A program made the translations under genes and the position numbers. 35,670 bases of DNA from a virus. This document shows, piece by piece, positions 30,630 to 35,670 of this stretch (its first letter is position 1; each line of letters begins with the position of its first letter). The notes below the pieces were generated by a model that saw nothing but the letters and a program-made list of their open reading frames with translations, did no database searches and was not told the origin of the DNA. The stretch lies in IMG/VR virus record IMGVR_UViG_3300007542_000014, positions 1-35,670 of that record. One strand, given 5' to 3'.

Positions 30630-31541
30630 ATGGAAAACGTAGAAAAAATAATAGAACTTTATAAGGAATTAAAGTCTATTTGGAAAGTAGGAGAAAAATT
30701 GGGTATTTCTGGTCAAAAAGTTAATTATATTTTGAATAATAACGGAATAGACACATCAAAAAAACCAGAGTTTACTGAACTACAAATAAAAGAATTAATT
30801 GAAATTTATAAAAAAATGGAAGTTGGTGACGGAACTCTTGAATCATACTGCAATAAACATAATAAATCAAAACCAAATGTTTGTAGAAAAGCAAAAAGAT
30901 TAGGATTAACAAATGAATCTAGAAAACATTGTAAAGATTCTAAAAAAAATATGTCAAACAAAATGAAATGTATTATTTTAAATAACGGACATCCAAAAGG
31001 AATGCTTGGTAAAAAACATACTATTGAAAATAAAATTAAGTTTAGTAAACAATTTTCAGAAATGTGGAAAAATCCAAAAAGCAAAGTTAATTCAGAAGAA
31101 CACAAACAATTATTATCAGATAGATTTTCATATATGCAAACAACTGGAAAAATAAAAGGAGGATACTCTAGAGGTAAACAAGGATGGTATTTAATAAATG
31201 GGAAAGAAATATATTTCAGGAGTTTATGGGAGGCAAACTACGCATTGTATTTAGATTTTCTAATCAAAAACAATATGATAAAATCATGGTCATTTGAAAA
31301 AAAAGTATTCTGGTTTGAAAAAATAAAGAGAGGAGTAAGAAGTTATAAACCAGATTTTGAAGTAATAGAGAATAATGGAGAAGTAGTTTATCATGAAGTA
31401 AAAGGATATATGGATTCAAAAAGCAAAACAAAAATTAATAGAATGAGAATATACCACCCAAATGTTAAGTTAATAATAATTGATAAACCTATATATAATA
31501 ATATTTTATCAAAACTAAAAGGAATTGTTAATTTTATTTAA
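30630..31541 (+). CDS. PD-(D/E)XK endonuclease, homing type
   Basis: This 303-residue protein uses the ATG at 30630; an upstream TTG would overlap the promoter. The first 100 residues hold two helix-turn-helix-like units (KLGISGQKVNYILNNNGID and the region around SKPNVCRKAKRLGL) for site recognition. A middle linker (residues 105-180) is Lys-rich. The nuclease core reads FRSLWEANYALYLDF (197-211), then PDF (241-243) and HEVKG (255-259), giving Asp242, Glu256 and Lys258 of the PD-(D/E)XK motif. It has its own promoter and probably acts as a mobile or host-DNA-cutting element. Confidence 0.75.
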   Translation: MENVEKIIELYKELKSIWKVGEKLGISGQKVNYILNNNGIDTSKKPEFTELQIKELIEIYKKMEVGDGTLESYCNKHNKSKPNVCRKAKRLGLTNESRKHCKDSKKNMSNKMKCIILNNGHPKGMLGKKHTIENKIKFSKQFSEMWKNPKSKVNSEEHKQLLSDRFSYMQTTGKIKGGYSRGKQGWYLINGKEIYFRSLWEANYALYLDFLIKNNMIKSWSFEKKVFWFEKIKRGVRSYKPDFEVIENNGEVVYHEVKGYMDSKSKTKINRMRIYHPNVKLIIIDKPIYNNILSKLKGIVNFI

Positions 31542-31558
31542 ATTTTATTAAAAAAAAC

Positions 31559-31589
31559 TTGCATAGTAATTTATAAAGTATTATATTTG
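31559..31589 (+). promoter_or_regulatory. Early-type promoter of accessory block
   Basis: TTG (31559-31561), 20 bases, TATATTTG (31582-31589). The spacer holds AGTAATTTATAAAG and matches the early promoter at 23067 at 15 of 20 bases. It drives the accessory block 31612-35214. Confidence 0.8.
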
Positions 31590-31611
31590 CTTAACTAAAA
31601 TATAGAAAGAT

Positions 31612-31746
31612 ATGAAAACAATTAAAATTAAATTACTAGAATACATACTTTATGTAAAATTTGTAAATCAAAAAATGGATAGCGATGAATGTTATTTATT
31701 AAAAATACACTGCAAAGATTTAGCTGAATCTTTTTTTAACAAATAA
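31612..31746 (+). CDS. Small protein, first in accessory block
   Basis: This 44-residue ORF begins MKTIKIKLLEYILYVKFVNQ and ends CKDLAESFFNK. It is a likely helical protein, 22 bases after its -7 box and with an A-rich leader. No family is recognised. Confidence 0.55.
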   Translation: MKTIKIKLLEYILYVKFVNQKMDSDECYLLKIHCKDLAESFFNK

Positions 31747-31750
31747 CCCT

Positions 31751-31975
31751 ATGAAAACAAAACTAAAAAACGGAATGACAGTAATTGCGCCTGATTGTAA
31801 AAAATTTGATTTAACAACTGGTAAAGAGTATGAAGTGTTTAATGTAGGAAAATCATTAAGTAATAAACATATATTTAATTTTAATATTAAAAACGATAAA
31901 GGAGTTGTTATTTATTGTTTACTAAATTATTGCGGACACTTAAACTATCAAAATTGGATAATTAAAAACGAATAG
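31751..31975 (+). CDS. Small beta-rich protein, unknown
   Basis: This 74-residue protein begins MKTKLKNGMTVIAPDCKKFD and contains LTTGKEYEVFNVGK, an SH3-like or small barrel pattern seen in many phage hypothetical proteins. It follows four bases after the first accessory gene. Function is unknown. Confidence 0.55.
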   Translation: MKTKLKNGMTVIAPDCKKFDLTTGKEYEVFNVGKSLSNKHIFNFNIKNDKGVVIYCLLNYCGHLNYQNWIIKNE

Positions 31976-31977
31976 AT

Positions 31978-32355
31978 ATGACAAAACAAGAAAAAATTAA
32001 AGAAGCGTACGGGGAGCATTGGGAACAGGTAAAAGAGTTTGTAGACGAGAATGGGTGGATTTATTTAGAATCTTTATCAAACATTATTTATTCAGAACCT
32101 GTTGAGTTTGACGATAAAGGTAATTATTGGAGACCAAAAACACTTCAAGGAATTGAGACTAATCTAGGTTGGATAAAAATAGAAAGTGAAGCAGATTTGC
32201 CAGAATTAGAGACTTTTGCGTGGGTAATTGATTCCAGAAGAAATGATGATTTTAAACAGATTTTAATACCTAGAAGAGAGAGTAGAACAAAATATTGGAC
32301 TACATACGCAACCCACTACCAACCAATAATTAAACCACAATCACCAATATATTAA
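31978..32355 (+). CDS. DUF551-like phage protein
   Basis: This 125-residue protein begins MTKQEKIKEAYGEHWEQVKE. The second half, WIKIESEADLPE then TYATHYQPIIKPQSPIY, resembles the DUF551 group, which is widespread in phages without known function: a conserved W---- DLP start and a THYQPI end. It precedes the Cro-like gene by three bases. Confidence 0.55.
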   Translation: MTKQEKIKEAYGEHWEQVKEFVDENGWIYLESLSNIIYSEPVEFDDKGNYWRPKTLQGIETNLGWIKIESEADLPELETFAWVIDSRRNDDFKQILIPRRESRTKYWTTYATHYQPIIKPQSPIY

Positions 32356-32358
32356 AAT

Positions 32359-32553
32359 ATGGAAATAATTAAAAAACTTCAAGATTTACAAAAAGAATCG
32401 GGTAAAACTAGCTACCAAATAGCTAAAGAAACGGGTTTGTCTAAAAATAATGTTTACGAATTGCTGGATAATAAAAACTTAAACCCGAAATTATCAACGC
32501 TTAATAAGATTGGAAAAATATTCGGGATAACTTTAAAATGGACGAAATTATGA
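32359..32553 (+). CDS. Cro/CI-type helix-turn-helix regulator
   Basis: This 64-residue protein is one XRE-family DNA-binding domain: MEIIKKLQDLQKESGKTSYQ, then IAKETGLSKNNVYELLDNKN with the two HTH helices (residues about 20-40), then LSTLNKIGKIFGITLKW. No oligomerisation or protease domain follows, so it is Cro-like rather than a lysogenic repressor. It may control the early promoters that share a spacer motif. It overlaps the next gene by four bases. Confidence 0.78.
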   Translation: MEIIKKLQDLQKESGKTSYQIAKETGLSKNNVYELLDNKNLNPKLSTLNKIGKIFGITLKWTKL

Positions 32554-33035
32554 AAACAATTAAAACGATTATTTTACTATTCGTATGTGCTGTAAGTTGC
32601 GCACAAAACTACGACAAACGATTTACGGTATCAATTAACACTGAACCGAATGCTATTATCAAAGATGGTTTTAACTTTGGTGTCAACATCGATTACCAAA
32701 TGACTTATACCTATTTCAAAGCGGGTATCTATTCTTTTCCTGACTTAAACAAAGTAGGTTATTTCCAATACCATGGAGCTATTGGATTGAATAAACACTT
32801 AGGACTTTTTGAAGATTCACGTGTTTATTTAGGTTTGGTATTGGGTGCTAACTTTAGACAAGGAAACAGCAACCCGATTGCAGGAGTTGAAGTGGGGTAT
32901 CAGTATTATATTTCTGAAAAGATAGGTATTGGAGTAAACGCATCGGAATTGTATAGAGGGGATTCGAAATATTACGGAAGTGATAGAGTGGTTTATAACG
33001 GATCGATTGAATTAATATTTAAAATAGGGAAGTAA
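32550..33035 (+). CDS. Predicted outer-membrane beta-barrel protein
   Basis: The preferred ATG at 32550 gives 161 residues with a clear signal peptide (KTIKTIILLFVCAVSCA, cut before QNYDKRF, a usual Bacteroidota site). The rest is made of amphipathic beta strands separated by short loops (FTVSINTEPN, FGVNIDYQMTYTYFKAGIY, RVYLGLVLGANF, AGVEVGYQYYI, IGIGVNASELY), ending in strand SIELIFKIGK. This is like an 8-stranded barrel of OmpX/porin type. A phage barrel in the host outer membrane could mask a receptor, alter adsorption or exclude other phages. A lipoprotein reading of AVSC is less likely. Confidence 0.65.
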   Translation: MKTIKTIILLFVCAVSCAQNYDKRFTVSINTEPNAIIKDGFNFGVNIDYQMTYTYFKAGIYSFPDLNKVGYFQYHGAIGLNKHLGLFEDSRVYLGLVLGANFRQGNSNPIAGVEVGYQYYISEKIGIGVNASELYRGDSKYYGSDRVVYNGSIELIFKIGK

Positions 33036-33037
33036 TT

Positions 33038-33340
33038 ATGTGGAAAAACATTAAAAATTATAAGCCTAAAAAACAAGGTTTTGTAAAAGTATATGGAATT
33101 GTAAACAAAGGAAGTGAATATCAAACTAAAACGAAGTATGATGCTTTTTGGAACGGGTCAGAGTTTACAGATAAACAAGGAGAAGATTTAATCGGAATAA
33201 ATGATGGGGTTATTTTTTGGTTTGATTTTGATGAAGTTGAAAATCCTACCGAAGTTGAATTATCAGAATGCAATCATGAAAAAATTCAATTAAAATCAAG
33301 CGGAATTTGGAAGTGTAATTGTGGTTATACGCACTACTGA
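33038..33340 (+). CDS. Small protein with C-terminal Cys/His cluster
   Basis: This 100-residue protein starts MWKNIKNYKPKKQGFVKVYG. The first 70 residues are a small beta-rich domain with DUF551-like traits (FWFDFDEVENPTEVELSE). The end CNHEKIQLKSSGIWKCNCGY holds three Cys and one His that could form a zinc ribbon. It follows the barrel gene by two bases. Function unknown. Confidence 0.55.
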   Translation: MWKNIKNYKPKKQGFVKVYGIVNKGSEYQTKTKYDAFWNGSEFTDKQGEDLIGINDGVIFWFDFDEVENPTEVELSECNHEKIQLKSSGIWKCNCGYTHY

Positions 33341-33383
33341 ACTTGCCACTAATAAAAAAATTAACACTTAAATATTTTACACA

Positions 33384-33875
33384 ATGAAAACAATTTTATT
33401 ATTATTAGCTACAATAGCTACATTCGGACAAACAAATTTGATTATCGATTCAAATATGACAATCGGTCAAAACTGCGGACAAGGACAACCAAACCAAACG
33501 CTAACAGTGCAGGATTTAAATTTTAACGGAGATTATATCCTAACATTAAAGGGTATTAATTTGTTTATACTTGGAAACGTAAATGGAACAGGAACAATTA
33601 CTAACTTTTGTAATAACAATCAATCAACTGCATGTTATAACGGCTGGTACAACGGCAATGTTACTACATATGGAATTATTTTAGTTAGTTGTTCGAGTTT
33701 ATCAATACAAATGTTCAATCCAACAATCAACCAAGATTTGCAATTCAAGATTTATGACTTAAACGGTAGGGTATTATTATCAGGCAAAACAAGTGCCAAC
33801 ATGTACGAGACTCTAAGCAAAGGTGTTTACCTGATAGAAGTAGAAGGATTTAAAATTTTTAAGAAAGCGATATGA
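33384..33875 (+). CDS. Predicted type IX secretion system (Por) cargo protein
   Basis: This 163-residue protein has an N-terminal signal (MKTILLLLATIATFG, likely cut before QTNLI). The middle part (residues 20-105) is a small beta-rich domain with four Cys (31, 76, 84, 103). The C-terminal 57 residues match the type A sorting tail (TIGR04183): FNPTINQDLQFKIYDLNGRV (111-130) and LSKGVYLIEVEGFKIFKKAI (144-163). In Bacteroidota this tail sends proteins through the outer membrane and anchors them on the surface. It would put a phage protein on or outside the host cell. Function of the small domain is unknown; no enzyme motif is visible. Confidence 0.75.
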   Translation: MKTILLLLATIATFGQTNLIIDSNMTIGQNCGQGQPNQTLTVQDLNFNGDYILTLKGINLFILGNVNGTGTITNFCNNNQSTACYNGWYNGNVTTYGIILVSCSSLSIQMFNPTINQDLQFKIYDLNGRVLLSGKTSANMYETLSKGVYLIEVEGFKIFKKAI

Positions 33876-34021
33876 AGTCATTTAAGCTATTATTTTTATC
33901 ATTAATAAAGAAGAGTACCAAAATGCCAAAAGACGCTTTTAATGACGTTATAAATAGCAAATGCAACGCTAATTGCGAGAATTGTGTATGTCAAATTAAT
34001 AAACAACATTTTAAATTATGA
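33872..34021 (+). CDS. Small Cys-rich peptide gene
   Basis: This 49-residue ORF overlaps the stop of the preceding gene as ATGA and ends in an ATGA overlap with the next one. Its end reads KCNANCENCVCQI, four Cys packed in ten residues, fit to bind zinc or an iron-sulfur cluster. The N-terminus MKSFKLLFLSLIKK is basic and weakly amphipathic. No family is recognised. Confidence 0.5.
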   Translation: MKSFKLLFLSLIKKSTKMPKDAFNDVINSKCNANCENCVCQINKQHFKL

Positions 34022-34470
34022 AAAAATTAATATCGATGGTTGCTTTTGTGTTGGAGCAAGAAAAAGAATTTGATAAAGGCACAATAGGTTGGAAAGAATT
34101 TACAAATAACACTATTACACACGCCAAATTCCTTTCACAAAAACCTGAATTATGGATGTTTGTGCCTGCTATATTGGTTGATGGTAAATGGATTGTGTTG
34201 AAAGAGCCTGAAAGGTCATATTCTGGATTTACTCATGAACAAGATATTTTAACTAAAAAATATTGGGAAGATGTAAAGCAATTCCAACAAGCCAAAGAAA
34301 GAGTTATTTTTGATGGGTGGAAGTTATATTATAAAGACGATATTCAAAATATAGTTTCAAACCAAAATATGGATAATATTTATTTTCGTAATAGCGGACA
34401 TATACAATTCAATCATACAATAATCAAAACAATCGAGGACTTAGTTCCTTATAATTTAATACTTAAATAA
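34018..34470 (+). CDS. Hypothetical protein of accessory block
   Basis: This 150-residue protein begins MKKLISMVAFVLEQEKEFDK and has a mixed alpha/beta fold (PELWMFVPAILVDGKWIVLKEP, then QQAKERVIFDGWKLYYKDD). The start looks slightly hydrophobic but is not a signal peptide. No family is recognised. It lies between the Cys-rich gene and another unknown. Confidence 0.5.
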   Translation: MKKLISMVAFVLEQEKEFDKGTIGWKEFTNNTITHAKFLSQKPELWMFVPAILVDGKWIVLKEPERSYSGFTHEQDILTKKYWEDVKQFQQAKERVIFDGWKLYYKDDIQNIVSNQNMDNIYFRNSGHIQFNHTIIKTIEDLVPYNLILK

Positions 34471-34471
34471 A

Positions 34472-34918
34472 ATGAAATACGAAATTAACAAAGAAACGAT
34501 TATCAAATACAATATGCAGGATGAATTTCCTGAGGTATTTAAATTCACAGGATGGGCAAAAACAAAAGGTTATAATACTTGGTTAGGATATTATGAAAAT
34601 AATATTTTGAAATATGGTGTTTCTAATATGGGCACTTGGTTTGATAGTGCAGGAGCTATATTTGACTCAGATACTGACCGACCAGCAACACATGAAGAAA
34701 TTGAAAAAGGACTTATTGCAATGGCTGAGAGGTTGGAGCATAAATTTACAAATTATGCATATCATTTTTATGGTGTTTGTGAAAATAATTTATACGGTTG
34801 GAATGGTACAAATGATACAATTAAGTTATTCACTAAAGGCAATTGGGCTGAAATTATCAAAGAACCTTTAACACTCGAGCAACGAATCGAAAGAATAGAA
34901 AAAATACATGGATTATGA
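34472..34918 (+). CDS. Hypothetical protein of accessory block
   Basis: This 148-residue protein begins MKYEINKETIIKYNMQDEFP and reads WLGYYENNILKYGVSNMGTWFDS in the middle. It ends in a helix EQRIERIEKIHGL. It is Trp- and Tyr-rich and looks like a small alpha/beta protein. An ATGA overlap leads into the next gene. No family is recognised. Confidence 0.5.
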   Translation: MKYEINKETIIKYNMQDEFPEVFKFTGWAKTKGYNTWLGYYENNILKYGVSNMGTWFDSAGAIFDSDTDRPATHEEIEKGLIAMAERLEHKFTNYAYHFYGVCENNLYGWNGTNDTIKLFTKGNWAEIIKEPLTLEQRIERIEKIHGL

Positions 34919-35214
34919 AAGCAGAAGAACTTAGAATTGGTAATTACCTATTATCTGCAATTAGTGGTTTGCCTTTTCAAATAACAATTGATGATTTGGT
35001 TATTATAGAATCAGGAGAATCTAAAGCTAAACCAATACCACTAACAGAAGAGTGGTTGGTTAAGTTTATAGAAATAAAATGGATTAGTAAAGATGTTCAC
35101 GGCATTTTTTATTGGTTTAATGGAGAAAAAAAATATTTAAAATTTGTTCATTCATTACAGAATATATATTATTGCATAGAAAATAAAGAATTAATCTTGC
35201 ACAGTAATAAATAA
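34915..35214 (+). CDS. Conserved Bacteroidota phage protein (LRIGNY type)
   Basis: This 99-residue protein begins MKAEELRIGNYLLSAISGLP and contains AKPIPLTEEWLVKFIEIKW. Proteins with the ELRIGN opening and an IPLTEEWL motif are very common in Bacteroidota phages and integrative elements, with unknown function. It is the last gene of the accessory block, before the terminator at 35259-35295. Confidence 0.7.
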   Translation: MKAEELRIGNYLLSAISGLPFQITIDDLVIIESGESKAKPIPLTEEWLVKFIEIKWISKDVHGIFYWFNGEKKYLKFVHSLQNIYYCIENKELILHSNK

Positions 35215-35258
35215 ATTACTATATTAGCCTTTTCATATAATTAGTTTTATATCGTTTT

Positions 35259-35295
35259 AAAAAAGATTATCATTAATTTGGTAGTCTTTTTTTTT
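35259..35295 (+). terminator. Terminator of accessory block, overlapping late promoter
   Basis: AAAAGATTATC (35261-35271) pairs with GGTAGTCTTTT (35280-35290) including three G-T pairs, around an 8-base loop and followed by nine T residues to 35295. The TTG of the next promoter (35278-35280) lies at the loop end and first base of the 3' arm. Confidence 0.75.
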
Positions 35296-35308
35296 ATTTG
35301 TAAGTTTG
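35278..35308 (+). promoter_or_regulatory. Candidate late promoter
   Basis: TTG (35278-35280), 20 bases, TAAGTTTG (35301-35308). It matches TAnnTTTG but lacks the spacer motif AGTAATTTnTAAA found in the early promoters, which suggests a different time of use. It reads into the Cse60-like gene and, through the contig joint, into the terminase genes. Confidence 0.6.
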
Positions 35309-35329
35309 TGTAAACTAAAACAATTTATT

Positions 35330-35479
35330 ATGAAAGTAAAAGTTAAAATATTTAAAGGAGAAGTAGATAAAGTACAAGATTCAGTAAATGATTTCATCCA
35401 AGATATTAGTATTTCTGTAACAGATATAAAAATTTCTTCATCAGATAGAAAAACTTGTGTAATGGTTATTTACGAGTAA
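35330..35479 (+). CDS. Cse60-like small protein
   Basis: This 49-residue protein begins MKVKVKIFKGEVDKVQDSVN, continues DISISVTDIKISSSDRK and ends VMVIYE. The pattern of a VKIF start, a helix with VN-FI and a MVIYE finish resembles the Cse60 group (PF10957), named in Bacillus but also frequent in phages. Its role in phages is unknown. It is the first gene after the late promoter and precedes the terminase genes. Confidence 0.6.
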   Translation: MKVKVKIFKGEVDKVQDSVNDFIQDISISVTDIKISSSDRKTCVMVIYE

Positions 35480-35494
35480 AAACAATATAAATCA

Positions 35495-35537
35495 ACCTCC
35501 CTATGTTCGCAATTCAAAAAGAACAGAATAGGGAGGT
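35495..35537 (+). promoter_or_regulatory. Hairpin sequestering a Shine-Dalgarno sequence before terS
   Basis: ACCTCCCTAT-GTTC (35495-35508) pairs with GAAC-ATAGGGAGGT (35521-35537) across a 12-base loop, with a 3-base bulge (35525-35527): 14 base pairs. The 3' arm contains GGGAGG, the only strong Shine-Dalgarno sequence near a start that I noticed, 13 bases before the terminase ATG at 35551. It could hold back terminase translation or mark the packaging site. Confidence 0.6.
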
Positions 35538-35547
35538 AAAATTTGAA

Positions 35548-35670
35548 ACAATGTGCAAAAAGAAATACATAGAGTCACCGGAAAAAATGTGGGAGTTATT
35601 TTTAGCTTATAAAAAAGAAGTTAAAAATAATCCTGTATTAGTTGAGGATTATGTAGGTAAAGATGCCGAT
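35548..35670. repeat. Direct terminal repeat, right copy
   Basis: Identical to positions 1-123. It carries the start of the small terminase gene again, so the contig closes on itself. Confidence 0.95.
35551..35670 (+). CDS. terS: Second copy of small terminase start (partial, from circular overlap)
   Basis: The first 40 codons of the small terminase gene appear again and run off the end of the contig. This is the same gene as at position 4, not a second copy; it shows that the sequence upstream (late promoter, Cse60-like gene and Shine-Dalgarno hairpin) is the true upstream context of the terminase operon. Confidence 0.9.
   Translation, partial: MCKKKYIESPEKMWELFLAYKKEVKNNPVLVEDYVGKDAD

Noticed and set aside
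30806-31105. Minus-strand open frame in the PD-(D/E)XK endonuclease gene.
   Set aside because: Phe/Leu-rich shadow of Lys-rich codons; no promoter.
32359-32553. Lysogeny repressor and temperate life style.
   Set aside because: The HTH protein is only one domain, and no integrase, excisionase, partition gene or attachment site is visible.
34614-34871. Second + strand frame of 85 codons inside the 148-residue gene.
   Set aside because: It lies wholly inside a better-packed gene that is coupled to both neighbours.
1-35670. CRISPR array or insertion sequence.
   Set aside because: No regularly spaced repeats, no transposase and no terminal inverted repeats with target duplication were seen.

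Overview
The window is one complete tailed-phage genome of the siphovirus type, closed into a circle. The first 123 bases (1-123) recur exactly as the last 123 (35548-35670), so the unique unit is about 35,547 bp. The host is most likely a member of Bacteroidota, probably Flavobacteriia. The DNA is very AT-rich. Nearly every regulated gap carries the Bacteroidota promoter form TTG-N19/20-TAnnTTTG, usually TATATTTG. Start codons mostly lack Shine-Dalgarno sequences. One protein carries a C-terminal tail of the type IX secretion system, which is confined to Bacteroidota.

Layout. (1) Late structural operon, + strand, from a promoter at 35278-35308 through the contig joint to about 18.6 kb: a small Cse60-like protein, small and large terminase, portal, prohead protease, HK97-fold capsid, connector and tail-terminator candidates, major tail protein, two small pre-tape proteins, a 905-residue tape measure, an 883-residue distal tail protein and four or five tail-tip or fibre genes. 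(2) Lysis region, 18.6-21.3 kb: three small membrane proteins, an M15 peptidase endolysin, a run of promoter/short RNA/terminator cassettes and a coiled-coil lipoprotein that may be a spanin. (3) A leftward operon of small genes, 22996 down to 21283, converging on the lipoprotein gene at a shared terminator. (4) Divergent promoters at 23.02-23.10 kb. (5) Rightward early operon: small genes, a YqaJ/lambda-type exonuclease, a DUF3127 SSB-like protein, a free-standing DnaA domain IV, a structured RNA, an HNH endonuclease, a DUF6291 replication protein, a primase-helicase and a PD-(D/E)XK endonuclease. (6) Accessory block, 31.6-35.2 kb: a Cro-like HTH protein, a predicted outer-membrane beta-barrel, a predicted type IX secretion cargo and several unknowns, closed by a terminator that overlaps the late promoter.

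The replication genes suggest host-type initiation: a DnaA-like DNA-binding domain marks the origin, the primase-helicase is recruited, and the exonuclease with the SSB-like protein repairs or concatenates DNA. The primase-helicase and the SSB-like protein end in the same SSB-type tip (VPF). No integrase, excisionase, partition system or long repressor is visible, so a virulent life style is the simpler reading.

The points most worth following are: a prohead protease whose conserved halves appear swapped in order; a phage-encoded type IX secretion cargo close to a phage-encoded outer-membrane barrel; a pseudoknot-capable small RNA ahead of the replisome genes; a tRNA-like acceptor/T-arm minihelix between tail genes; and a hairpin that hides a strong Shine-Dalgarno sequence in front of the small terminase gene.
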